Counted from the first letter of the stretch, positions 24,404 through 32,636 are shown. The stretch is DNA of 35,612 nucleotides from Asaia bogorensis (GCA_945868845.1 CAMBMS010000025.1:1-35612); one strand, 5' to 3'. The notes: a model not told the origin generated them from the sequence alone. Numbers and translations: made by a program.

Positions 24404-25447
24404 ATGCGCGTTTCTACTCTGATGCCTGTTGTCAATTGGCCAGAGGTGGCGCCCGCCGCAATCCAGGCGGAGGCCGATGGCTATGACTCGGTACAAAGTA
24501 ACGAACTGAAGCATGATCCGTTTATTCCTTTGGCCTTTGCTGCGGTGGTGACCAAGCGGGTGCAACTAGTGACATCGGTGGCGATTTCGTTTCCACGCAG
24601 CCCGATGATTGTGGCGAATCTAGCGTACGACCTGCACCGGAATTCGCGCGGGCGGTATATCGTTGGTCTTGGTACGCAGGTGAAGCCGCATATTGAGCGG
24701 CGGTTTTCTTCGGTCTGGTCGCATCCGGCGGAGCGGATGGCGGAATATGTCCAATCCTTGCGGGCAATTTTTCGTGCTTGGGAATATGGTGAACCGTTAA
24801 AATTCGAGGGCAAGCATTACCGGTTTACTTTGATGACGCCGGAGTTTTCGCCGCCGCCCGTTGGGCTGCCGCCGCCGCCGATCGCGATTGCTGCGGTGGG
24901 GCCGTATATGTTGAAATCTGCAGCGAGGCATTGCGACAGTGTACGCCTGCACGGCTTTGCGACCCGCAAATATCTGGAAGAGGTGGTGCGCCCACAGCTT
25001 GAAGCTGAATTAACAGCTGCTGGTAAAAATTGGGAAAATTTCGAGGTCACCGGCGGTGGATTTATCGCCACAGGCCCAAACGAGGAAGAGGTCGCAAAAC
25101 AGGCGGAAAAAATCCGCTATCGGGTGGCGTTTTATGGTTCCACACCGGCATATCACGGAGTTTTCGAATTGCACGGCCTGCACGACCTCGGGCCTAAATT
25201 GCGCGATGCGACGCGGCGCGGGGCATGGGGGGAAATGGCGGCGATGATACCGGACGATGTGCTGGATTTGTTCGTGGCACGTGCCACCTATGACAGTCTG
25301 CCAGCGGCGATTGAAAAACGCTTTGGTGGTATCGTCGATACGGTGGCGGTGGAATTTCTCCCTGGTGACAGCGCGGAGGTCCGTCAACGGGTGATCGCCG
25401 GCATTCAGGCGATCCCCAGTGCGTTCAAAGGATTCAAGACGGCATAG
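24404..25447 (+). CDS. LLM-class flavin-dependent oxidoreductase (TIGR03617-like)
   Basis: A luciferase-like TIM-barrel oxidoreductase, 347 residues, of the LLM group often labelled F420-related in actinobacteria (MSMEG_2256-type); in proteobacteria FMN is the more likely cofactor. It shows TSVAISFPRSPMIVANLAYD and GRYIVGLGTQVKPHIERRF, typical for that group. TAAGGA lies before the ATG, ten bases after the AtuA-like gene. The last 14 bases overlap the end of the convergent binding-protein gene. Candidate role: oxygenation or dehydrogenation of the imported compound. Confidence 0.88.
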   Translation: MRVSTLMPVVNWPEVAPAAIQAEADGYDSVQSNELKHDPFIPLAFAAVVTKRVQLVTSVAISFPRSPMIVANLAYDLHRNSRGRYIVGLGTQVKPHIERRFSSVWSHPAERMAEYVQSLRAIFRAWEYGEPLKFEGKHYRFTLMTPEFSPPPVGLPPPPIAIAAVGPYMLKSAARHCDSVRLHGFATRKYLEEVVRPQLEAELTAAGKNWENFEVTGGGFIATGPNEEEVAKQAEKIRYRVAFYGSTPAYHGVFELHGLHDLGPKLRDATRRGAWGEMAAMIPDDVLDLFVARATYDSLPAAIEKRFGGIVDTVAVEFLPGDSAEVRQRVIAGIQAIPSAFKGFKTA

Positions 25448-26342
25448 ACGCGGCCTCCGCCAGGCTATTATCCACTGCCACGTCAAACGGCGTTCCGGGT
25501 TGGACGAAGCCGCCGGAGATGAGGCTGGCTAGCAACCGATCGTAACCAACGCGAGGTAGGACGGGGGTGTTGCCCCAGATGCCGAGCGCTTTATAACGCG
25601 CACAGGCGGTGGCCAGGCGCCCTGCCGGCACGTCGGGGAAGTAGGACGCGATTGAGGCGGCGATATCCGCGCCGGTTAAGGTCGTGATGATATTTTGCGT
25701 GTGATGCATGGCACGGACCATGCTCAGCAATTCTTCACGCCTTGTGGTGAGATTTGGGCGCCTTGTGTAGAAAGTTGTATAACTAGTTGGACCGCGATCG
25801 GCTTGGGCGTACCAGACCTGATACGCGGCATCTTCAAGAAGCTCAGAAACGTAAGGCTCGAATAACTGCACCACATCGATCTCGTCGCGTTTCAGGGCGG
25901 CTGCGTTGTGGGCCATGGAACGATCGGCGACGCGCGTGATCCGTGCCGGATCGGCGCCGGCGCGGCGCACATCTTCCTGGAGGCACATCCAAGGTGTGGG
26001 AACTTCGCTCACGCTACCCAGGCGCAGGGAAAGTAGGTTAGCGGGAGAGAATCCGGGACGCTGGCCGCGCCCGACCAAGAGGAACGGATCGCGGGTGACG
26101 ATCTCGGCGAAGGAAACCAGGTCACAATCTGCGCGTTTCTGGTATGTCTCCATCACCCGCATTGGGCCGCCCCAGCACACATCGACGGTGCCATTGAATA
26201 GGCCAAGCGCTGCATCGCCGGGGCGGGGGGCGGAGGCGAATATCACCTTCACGCCAGCGCGGGTGAATTCGTCGTACGCGAGGGCTAGGTAGAACGGGGC
26301 GTAGAACACACCACGCAATGATTCCTGTAAGACAATAGCCAT
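25434..26342 (-). CDS. NMT1/THI5-like ABC substrate-binding protein, no signal peptide
   Basis: A binding protein of the SsuA/NMT1 type: ESLRGVFYAPFYLALAYDEF at the N-terminus, then DVCWGGPMRVMETY, and a segment with DEIDVVQLFEPY, 302 residues. The ATG at 26342 has GAGGGA five bases upstream; the longer start at 26369 does not. Neither start gives a signal peptide. No permease or ATPase is adjacent. It overlaps the LLM gene tail by 14 bases and is divergent from the alpha/beta hydrolase, whose GTG is 74 bases away. Ligand unknown. Confidence 0.88.
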   Translation of the reverse strand: MAIVLQESLRGVFYAPFYLALAYDEFTRAGVKVIFASAPRPGDAALGLFNGTVDVCWGGPMRVMETYQKRADCDLVSFAEIVTRDPFLLVGRGQRPGFSPANLLSLRLGSVSEVPTPWMCLQEDVRRAGADPARITRVADRSMAHNAAALKRDEIDVVQLFEPYVSELLEDAAYQVWYAQADRGPTSYTTFYTRRPNLTTRREELLSMVRAMHHTQNIITTLTGADIAASIASYFPDVPAGRLATACARYKALGIWGNTPVLPRVGYDRLLASLISGGFVQPGTPFDVAVDNSLAEAASMPS

Positions 26343-26416
26343 CTTTCCCTCACTTGCCAGTTTCCCCACCTGGGCTATTCTATATCATTAGAAAGAACCC
26401 CCCGGGAAGCAAAAGC

Positions 26417-27181
26417 GTGGCACGACAGATTAATGTTGCGGGCGTTAGCCTGGAAGTCGAGGAACGCGGCAGTGGCCGCCCGCTGCTGTTTTTACATCCG
26501 GGCGAGGGCCCCGGAACCGATCGGCCGTGGCTCGACATTTTGGCGCGCAATCATCGGGTGATCGTGCCTTCGCATCCGGGGTGGGGTGGCTCGGTACTGC
26601 CGGACTGGGTCGGCACGGTGGAGGATCTTTCCTATCTGTATCTCGACCTCGCGCGCGAGCTGAAACTGGAGAATGCCGTTCTGGTTGGGGCTTGTTTTGG
26701 CGGTTGGGTGGCGGCGGAAATGGCGGTGCGCGAGACTCGCCGGTTTGGCCAGTTGGCGCTAGTGGGATCGCTGGGCATCAAGGTGAGCGGTCCCACCGTG
26801 CGTGATATCGCCGATATGCATGCGATGACGCGCGAGGAATTGATCGCTAATTGCTGGGCCGATCCGGCCAAAGGTGTGGTGGATTATACCCAGCTTTCGG
26901 AAATGGAACTGGCCGGGATCGCGCGCGGACGGGAAGCGTTGGCGCTGTTCGGCTGGAAACCTTATATGCATAATCCGCGCCTGAAACGCTGGTTGCATCG
27001 GATCGATATTCCCACCGCGCTGATTTGGGGTGCCAAGGATCGCATCGTCAGTACGGCTTATGCCGAGGCGTTCCGTGCGGAAATCCCAGGTGCGACGTTA
27101 GATATCATCGCCGATGTTGGCCACTATCCGCATTGGGAACAGCCGGAAAAATTCGCCACAGTTTTTGGGCAGCGCGGCTGA
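26417..27181 (+). CDS. alpha/beta hydrolase with cysteine nucleophile position
   Basis: A 254-residue alpha/beta hydrolase. The start is taken as GTG 26417 because GGAAG lies seven bases upstream and the family region begins right there (ARQINVAGVSLEVEERGSG); the in-frame ATG at 26354 would overlap the divergent promoter. The oxyanion region is LLFLHPGEGPGTDRPW. The nucleophile elbow is LVGACFGGW, so C93 replaces the usual serine. The acid and base appear as D208 (WGAKDRIV) and H236 (VGHYPHWEQP). A Cys-Asp-His triad is known from dienelactone hydrolase. It is 18 bases upstream of the second LLM gene and likely works with it, perhaps hydrolysing a ring-opened or lactone product. Confidence 0.9.
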   Translation: MARQINVAGVSLEVEERGSGRPLLFLHPGEGPGTDRPWLDILARNHRVIVPSHPGWGGSVLPDWVGTVEDLSYLYLDLARELKLENAVLVGACFGGWVAAEMAVRETRRFGQLALVGSLGIKVSGPTVRDIADMHAMTREELIANCWADPAKGVVDYTQLSEMELAGIARGREALALFGWKPYMHNPRLKRWLHRIDIPTALIWGAKDRIVSTAYAEAFRAEIPGATLDIIADVGHYPHWEQPEKFATVFGQRG

Positions 27182-27199
27182 AGCGAGGAGACGGAAACC

Positions 27200-28408
27200 A
27201 TGCGTGTATTTTATTTCTCTGAAATGGCTTATCATCCGGCTTGGGAAGAAGGCCTACGACGGGGTTCTCTACGCGTTAATCTGCCTAGCCACTATATCGA
27301 TCCCGGTATAGCGCACACGCTGCTTAATCGTTATTTCGATGAGTTCGCACTGTGCGACGAGGTAGGGCTGGATATCATGGTGAATGAACACCACAGTACG
27401 GCCACCTGCATGACCGTTTCCGTACCGATGGCGTTGGCGGTCATCGCGCGGCAGACAAAAAAGGCGCGCATTCTTACTTTGGGAAACCCCATCGCCAATC
27501 GGCCCGATCCGGTGCGGGTCGCTGAGGAAATGGCCTGGCTGGACGTGCTATGCGGTGGGCGGCTGGAAATGGGACTGGTGAAGGGCGCGCCCTATGAACT
27601 GCATCCAGCCAACCAAAATCCCGCTCGGTTGATGCGCCGGTATTGGGAGGCGCACGACCTCATTCTTAAGGCATTATCCACCCATGATGGCCCATTCAAC
27701 TGGGAGGGTGAGTATTTTCATTACCGAAACGTGAACGTCTTCCCTCGGCCGGTGCAGCAACCGACCCCGCCCGTGTGGATGACGGGGATGAGTGTCGAAT
27801 CAGGTGTGCTAGCCGCCAACAAGGGCCATGTGATCGGTACCCTGCTTTCCGCCGGCACGGCGAAACCGATGTATGATGCCTATCGCAAGCGTGCGCGCGA
27901 ACTGGGTTGGGAAGCCGGACCAGATCGTATGGCCTATGCCGGGTTGGTAGGTGTGGGGCATACTCAGGAGGAGGGGCTGCGTCGGGCCGATCAGATCGCC
28001 GATTACGTGCGTACGGCGCCCGTGGTGCATGAACCTTATACAAACCCGCCTGGCTATAACTCCATCGCCGCCAATGTGGCGATCCTGAAAGGCGGATCGC
28101 GTGCACACCGGATTGTGACCGATAAGCAAGGCGTGCCGATCGATCACCGAAAGGCGACCGTGCAGCAATTCATGAATACCGATACGGTGTTCGCCGGTAC
28201 TCCGGACGACGTGTTCAATCAGATCAAGAATTTTTCCGAGCGCATGGGCGGGATTGGAAACTTACTAATGTTCGGTCAAGGCGGGCATCTCTCGCACGCT
28301 GACACTTGCGACAATATCCGCCTGTTCGCCAAGGAGGTGATGCCCCGCCTGCGCGAAATCAACGCTGGGCCGATGACGGCTCCGCCACGGCGCGCCGCGG
28401 CAGAATGA
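27200..28408 (+). CDS. LLM-class flavin-dependent monooxygenase
   Basis: A 402-residue luciferase-like protein: MRVFYFSEMAYHPAW, the EFALCDEVGLDIMVNEHHS motif of bacterial LLM monooxygenases, PVRVAEEMAWLDVLCGGRLE, and a C-terminal extension with GGIGNLLMFGQGGHL. GAGGAG precedes the ATG, which lies 18 bases after the hydrolase. FMNH2 from a separate reductase would be required; none is seen. It belongs to a different subgroup from the LLM gene at 24404, so two oxygenation steps or substrates are possible. Confidence 0.92.
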   Translation: MRVFYFSEMAYHPAWEEGLRRGSLRVNLPSHYIDPGIAHTLLNRYFDEFALCDEVGLDIMVNEHHSTATCMTVSVPMALAVIARQTKKARILTLGNPIANRPDPVRVAEEMAWLDVLCGGRLEMGLVKGAPYELHPANQNPARLMRRYWEAHDLILKALSTHDGPFNWEGEYFHYRNVNVFPRPVQQPTPPVWMTGMSVESGVLAANKGHVIGTLLSAGTAKPMYDAYRKRARELGWEAGPDRMAYAGLVGVGHTQEEGLRRADQIADYVRTAPVVHEPYTNPPGYNSIAANVAILKGGSRAHRIVTDKQGVPIDHRKATVQQFMNTDTVFAGTPDDVFNQIKNFSERMGGIGNLLMFGQGGHLSHADTCDNIRLFAKEVMPRLREINAGPMTAPPRRAAAE

Positions 28409-28479
28409 TAGCGATAAGTAAAGGAAGCCTAGGGATTTATCCCCAAATCCCACCATCGACATGTCGTCCCTAGATCCCT

Positions 28480-28510
28480 CTCAGTTAGTTTTATATAGAA
28501 ACGAACTGAG
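28480..28510. terminator. long hairpin downstream of the LLM gene
   Basis: CTCAGTTAGTTT (28480-28491) pairs with AAACGAACTGAG (28499-28510) at 11 of 12 positions around a seven-base loop TATATAG, 71 bases past the LLM stop. No T run follows. It may end or protect the hydrolase-LLM transcript, or be an operator. Confidence 0.4.
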
Positions 28511-28975
28511 GTGTCGGTGGAAACAAGTCGTCCTTCCTCTCCCGCAGTAGAGCTGATTAATCGGTCTTCAGGACCCGTCTGGAAATTTATGATTTTCGGA
28601 GAGATATTTGCGGCTAAACGCCGGAACCTGATGCGGTTCAGCGTGCCGGCCCACTCCCAGAGATCGAAATACGCCTAAGCTGTGCTCCGTGGCAGCAGGC
28701 CTTTGAAGAGCGTAGCCACTCCGCTTGGCGGAGCAGGCCAGTCGTATAATTAACGCCATTCTGCGTCCCTTAGATCACTCAGGTAATATAAACCCTGACG
28801 ATCCGCGCGTGACGATGCTCCGGGATCCATATGTAATTCCTCTTCCGAATCGTACAACGTAGAAGGAGTCATAACCCGTTCAGAGGATTTAACTCTTTGC
28901 TGCAGGGGTTTTTAGGAGTTTCGCCCGTAGTGGTATTTGGGGCAGCGCCCCGACCTTGATTTTACTCCCGCACCC
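28511..28975. other. gene-free spacer, less GC-rich
   Basis: About 465 bases without a credible gene. A 63-codon leftward frame (28759-28568) has no ribosome site and no family I know. Two small hairpins are visible: CTCCGC/GCGGAG at 28719-28733 and GGGGC/GCCCC at 28939-28951. The latter lies 25 bases past the leftward SDR stop and could help end that transcript. Overall composition is lower in GC than the neighbours, suggesting remnant DNA. Confidence 0.4.
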
Positions 28976-29737
28976 TCAGCCAAGACCGATACGGAGGCGG
29001 AAATCGTCGTCGCGGAGGGAGAATTCCTGGCCGGTGAGGTCGTCGGCTGCTTGTGTGCAGAGATAGACGATGGCGCGGGCAGGTTCGGTGACGGGGGTAA
29101 GTTTTTCACGTGGGATCTGGCTGACCGGGTTCATGCGGGATGCACGGATTTGCACCTGCATGTCGGTGTCGGTGGTGCCGGGTTGGAAGCCGAAGACGCG
29201 TATGTTTTTCATGGCGGTTTCCAGGGCAATGGCGCGGGTCATCATGTGAACGCCGGCCTTGCCGGTGCAATAGGCGCTCCAGCCCTCCAGTGGTCGGATA
29301 GCGGCGCCGGAGGAGATGTTGACGATGGTGCCGCCACCACCGGCGATCATCGGGCCGATACTAGCGCGTACGGCGTTGTAGGCGCCGATCAGGTTGATCT
29401 GGATGTTGTGGGCCCAGGCGGCGGGGTCCGAATCTTCCAGCCGTTGGATGGGGTCGATAACGCCGGCATTGTTGATCAGGACGTCGAGTCGGCCGTACGC
29501 TCCTATCGTCTTGGCGACCAGCACTTCCATGGCTTTGTAGTCCGATACGTCGCATGCTGTGGCGGTTGCGGTTCCGCCGGACGCGGTAATGGCGGCGGCG
29601 ACCTGGGAGGTGAGTGTGCCGTCGCGGGAGGCGAGCATCAAGCGGGCACCGGCGGCGGCCAGCGCATGAGCGGCGGCCTCGCCGATGCCGCGGCTGGCAC
29701 CGGTGACGATGATGGATTTTCCGGCGAGTGATATCAT
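28976..29737 (-). CDS. SDR-family oxidoreductase
   Basis: A classical short-chain dehydrogenase/reductase, 253 residues. Cofactor motif TGASRGIG (12-19), NNAG (89-92), catalytic S142/S143, Y156 and K160 (YCTGK). The C-terminal lid (FQPGTTDTDMQVQIRAS) is like sepiapterin-type and fatty-acid SDRs. It is divergent from the acyl-CoA dehydrogenase across a 126-base promoter region that includes a CGCAAG/CTTGCG repeat. Substrate unknown; oxidation of a hydroxyl product of the neighbouring enzymes fits the setting. Confidence 0.92.
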   Translation of the reverse strand: MISLAGKSIIVTGASRGIGEAAAHALAAAGARLMLASRDGTLTSQVAAAITASGGTATATACDVSDYKAMEVLVAKTIGAYGRLDVLINNAGVIDPIQRLEDSDPAAWAHNIQINLIGAYNAVRASIGPMIAGGGGTIVNISSGAAIRPLEGWSAYCTGKAGVHMMTRAIALETAMKNIRVFGFQPGTTDTDMQVQIRASRMNPVSQIPREKLTPVTEPARAIVYLCTQAADDLTGQEFSLRDDDFRLRIGLG

Positions 29738-29863
29738 GGTCTGGTTCCCTTATTGCCTGGCTGTCGTAACCGGCGGTCGTGGTGGCCGCAAGTTTGGCGG
29801 CTTGCGCGGGGGCGGGGGGTACGCCATGCAGGCCCCTGCACCGACCAATAGCTGGAATTCTCC

Positions 29864-31033
29864 ATGGATCATCTGTCCACTGCCGCCGAAACACACAAGG
29901 AAATCCGCGAGGAGGTGCGCAAATTATGCGCGCGATTCCCGGGGGAATATTGGCGCAAGCTGGATCAGGAGCGCGGTTATCCGACCGCGTTCGTTTCTGC
30001 GCTGACCGAGGCGGGGTATCTGGGCGCGCTGATCCCAGAGGACTACGGCGGCACGGGCCTGCCGCTGTCGGCGGCTGGCGCGATCCTGGAAACGATCCAT
30101 GCGGAGGGCTGCAACGCATCGGCGTGTCATGCGCAGATGTATATCATGGGTACGATTTTGCGGCATGGATCCGTGGCGCAGAAGGAAGCCTATTTGCCGA
30201 AGATTGCAACCGGGGAATTGCGCTTGCAGGCTTTTGGCGTGACGGAGCCGACCAGCGGAACGGATACGACGGCATTGCGCACGTTCGCGCGGCGCGAGGG
30301 CGATAAATACATCGTCAACGGGCAGAAAGTATGGACCAGCCGGTCGGAGCATTCGGATTTGATGTTGCTGCTGGCGCGCACGACGGGGCGTGACCAAGTG
30401 GCGAAGCGGACCGAAGGGCTTTCCACGTTCATTGTCGATATGCGCACTGTGCTGGGCAAGGGGCTGACGATCCGACCCATTCGCACGATGATGAACCATA
30501 ATTCATGCGAATTATTTTTCGACAATATGCCAGTACCGGCGGAAAATCTGATCGGTGTTGAGGGACGCGGGTTTCGCTATATCTTGGATGGGATGAACGC
30601 GGAACGGTTGCTGATTTCCTCGGAATGTATTGGCGATGCCAAGTGGTTTATCAAGAAAGCCACCAATTATGCGAATGAGCGTAAAGTTTTTTCTCGACCG
30701 ATCGGGCAGAATCAGGGAATTCAATTTCCCATCGCACGGGCCTATGCGCAAATGCGGGCGGCGGAATTGCTGGTGAAGGCGGGCTATGAGCGGTTCGAAG
30801 CCGGGGAGACGCCAGGCGAGGAAGCTAACATGGCGAAGATGCTGGCCGCCGAAGCATCCTGGGCGGCGGGCGAGGCCTGCATCCAGACGCATGGCGGGTT
30901 CGGGTTCGCGGAGGAATATGATATCGAGCGCAAATATCGCGAGACGCGGCTGTATCAGGTGGCACCGATCAGTACGAACCTGATTCTCTCCTATGTTGCG
31001 GAACATGTGTTGGGGATGCCAAGAAGTTATTAA
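29864..31033 (+). CDS. acyl-CoA dehydrogenase
   Basis: A 389-residue FAD enzyme introducing a 2,3-double bond in an acyl-CoA. The FAD/CoA segment AFGVTEPTSGTDTTALRT (123-140) and the C-terminal domain (GEACIQTHGGFGFAEEYDIE) are canonical. At the place where many members carry the catalytic Glu (YEGT), this one has RLYQVAPIST. Instead, E247 in DGMNAERLLISS matches the position used by isovaleryl-CoA and long-chain acyl-CoA dehydrogenases. The start at 29864 has only a weak ribosome site. It precedes VOC and CoA-transferase genes in one rightward unit, suggesting a short-branched acyl-CoA substrate. Confidence 0.93.
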   Translation: MDHLSTAAETHKEIREEVRKLCARFPGEYWRKLDQERGYPTAFVSALTEAGYLGALIPEDYGGTGLPLSAAGAILETIHAEGCNASACHAQMYIMGTILRHGSVAQKEAYLPKIATGELRLQAFGVTEPTSGTDTTALRTFARREGDKYIVNGQKVWTSRSEHSDLMLLLARTTGRDQVAKRTEGLSTFIVDMRTVLGKGLTIRPIRTMMNHNSCELFFDNMPVPAENLIGVEGRGFRYILDGMNAERLLISSECIGDAKWFIKKATNYANERKVFSRPIGQNQGIQFPIARAYAQMRAAELLVKAGYERFEAGETPGEEANMAKMLAAEASWAAGEACIQTHGGFGFAEEYDIERKYRETRLYQVAPISTNLILSYVAEHVLGMPRSY

Positions 31034-31061
31034 ATCTTTGTTGCTGCAACAGGAGGTTTCG

Positions 31062-31505
31062 TTGGCGATTAAGGTTTCGGAACTGCATCACCAGAGCGTT
31101 CGGGTAGGCGGGATGCGGGAAGAAGCAAGTCCTATTGCCAGTTTTTATCACGATGTGCTGAGATTGGGTGTTGACGTGGAGCGGCCGAGTATTTCGGGGA
31201 TACTGGGCTACCGGATCGATGTTGGTGGGCGGGCGCAGATCCATTTGATGGGTGTCGAGGGCGCCTCGTACTATCCCAAGGGGCCGGGGATGGATCCGTC
31301 TCTGCCGCATATCGCCTTCGCGGTGCAGGATCTCGAGGAGACGCGGGCAGAGTCAGAACGCATCGACAGCAAACACTGGGTGGCGGAGGGGATTATTAGG
31401 TTGCAATCGCAGCAGGTTTTTATGCATGACCCTTCGGACAATATGATCGAATTGCATCTGGCTGGGACGTGCCGGTGCCAGGCGGTTACGCAGGTTGGCG
31501 GTTGA
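31062..31505 (+). CDS. VOC-family (glyoxalase-like) protein, TTG start
   Basis: A vicinal-oxygen-chelate protein of 147 residues with the paired beta-alpha-beta units: HHQSVRVGG and ASFYHDVLRLGVDVERP in the first, HIAFAVQDLEETRAE and FMHDPSDNMIELHLAG in the second. Candidate metal ligands are an early His, the His of PHIAF and the Glu of IELH. The start is TTG 31062, preceded by a perfect AGGAGG at six bases; upstream ATG 30993 lies inside the acyl-CoA dehydrogenase gene. Its stop directly abuts the CoA-transferase ATG. Possible roles are epimerase, lyase or dioxygenase. Confidence 0.85.
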   Translation: MAIKVSELHHQSVRVGGMREEASPIASFYHDVLRLGVDVERPSISGILGYRIDVGGRAQIHLMGVEGASYYPKGPGMDPSLPHIAFAVQDLEETRAESERIDSKHWVAEGIIRLQSQQVFMHDPSDNMIELHLAGTCRCQAVTQVGG

Positions 31506-32636
31506 ATGTCAGGTAATCGTCCACTTGAAGGCCTGACCGTCGTTTCGCTGGAGCAGGCGGTGGCGGCGCCTTATTGCAGCTCTCGGCTGGCTGATGCCGG
31601 AGCCCGAGTGATTAAGATCGAACGGGCGGAAGGAGATTTTGCCCGGTTTTATGATACTGCTGCGAAGGGTCTTTCCTCCTACTTTGTCTGGTTAAACCGA
31701 GGGAAACAGAGCCTAGTTGCAGATATTAAGCAGTCCGATGACGCAGCGTTGCTGCATCGGATTTTGGCGCGCACGGACGTATTTATCCAAAATCTGGCGC
31801 CAGGAGCGGCAGCGCGATCGGGGTTTGGATCTGAAGAACTGCGTGTCAAAAATCCGCGACTGATCACGGTGGATATTTCCGGCTATGGCGATAGCGGCGA
31901 TTACGCAACGATGAAGGCGTATGATTTGTTGGTGCAAGCGGAGTCCGGGTTGACGCAGATTACCGGCCATCCGGCCGGGCCGGGCCGGGTTGGGGTTTCC
32001 GCGTGCGATATTGCTTGCGGGATGGCGGCGCATGCGAATGTTTTGGAAGCCTTGATTGCGCGGGGCATTACCGGCTGCGGCAAGGGCATTAAGGTGTCTC
32101 TGTTCGACGGCATGGCGGATTGGATGAATGTGCCGCTGCTTTACTTTGAAGGCACAGGCAAGGCTCCGGCGCGGATGGGGTTGGCGCATCCTTCCATCAG
32201 TCCCTATGGCGCGTTTGAGACAAAGGACGGCGCGCTGGTGTTGATCGCGATCCAGAACGAACGTGAATGGGCGGAGTTCTGCGGGAAATTTATGGGTGAA
32301 CCCGATCTGCCAAAGCGTGCGGGGTTTGAAAGCAATGTCAGCCGCGTGACCAATCGCGCTGTGGTTGATAGCTATGTCGGCGCGAAGTTTGCGGCGCTGA
32401 CGCGCACTGCGGCGGCGGAGAAGCTGCGTGCCGCGAATACGGCTTATGGTTTTGTCAACAGTGTCGCCGAATTTTCTACCCATCCGGCGCTGCGTCGGAT
32501 TGAGGTGGAAACGCCTGGTGGAGTAGTGGCAATTGCCGCGCCGCCGGCATTACTAAGCGATGGGGCACGTGTTCTCGGACCTGTTCCCGACATCGGCGCA
32601 CACAGCGCGGTCATCCGTGTGGAGTTCGCGGGTTAA
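31506..32636 (+). CDS. CaiB/BaiF (class III) CoA-transferase
   Basis: A second family III CoA-transferase, 376 residues. N-terminal TVVSLEQAVAAPYCSSRLAD and GARVIKIERAEGDFAR; catalytic D140 in MKAYDLLVQAESG; then KVSLFDGMADWM and HPSISPYGAF. The AYDLLVQAESG form occurs in succinyl-CoA-dependent transferases for C4-C5 dicarboxylates such as mesaconate or itaconate, among others, so a dicarboxylate is possible but not shown. No gap separates it from the VOC gene, so the two are translationally linked. It is the last gene before IS DNA. Confidence 0.93.
   Translation: MSGNRPLEGLTVVSLEQAVAAPYCSSRLADAGARVIKIERAEGDFARFYDTAAKGLSSYFVWLNRGKQSLVADIKQSDDAALLHRILARTDVFIQNLAPGAAARSGFGSEELRVKNPRLITVDISGYGDSGDYATMKAYDLLVQAESGLTQITGHPAGPGRVGVSACDIACGMAAHANVLEALIARGITGCGKGIKVSLFDGMADWMNVPLLYFEGTGKAPARMGLAHPSISPYGAFETKDGALVLIAIQNEREWAEFCGKFMGEPDLPKRAGFESNVSRVTNRAVVDSYVGAKFAALTRTAAAEKLRAANTAYGFVNSVAEFSTHPALRRIEVETPGGVVAIAAPPALLSDGARVLGPVPDIGAHSAVIRVEFAG

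Noticed and set aside
28937-29731. 264-codon glycine-rich rightward frame
   Set aside because: Exact antisense of the SDR gene, whose motifs are clear; Gly/Asp/His-rich content is typical of an opposite-strand shadow.
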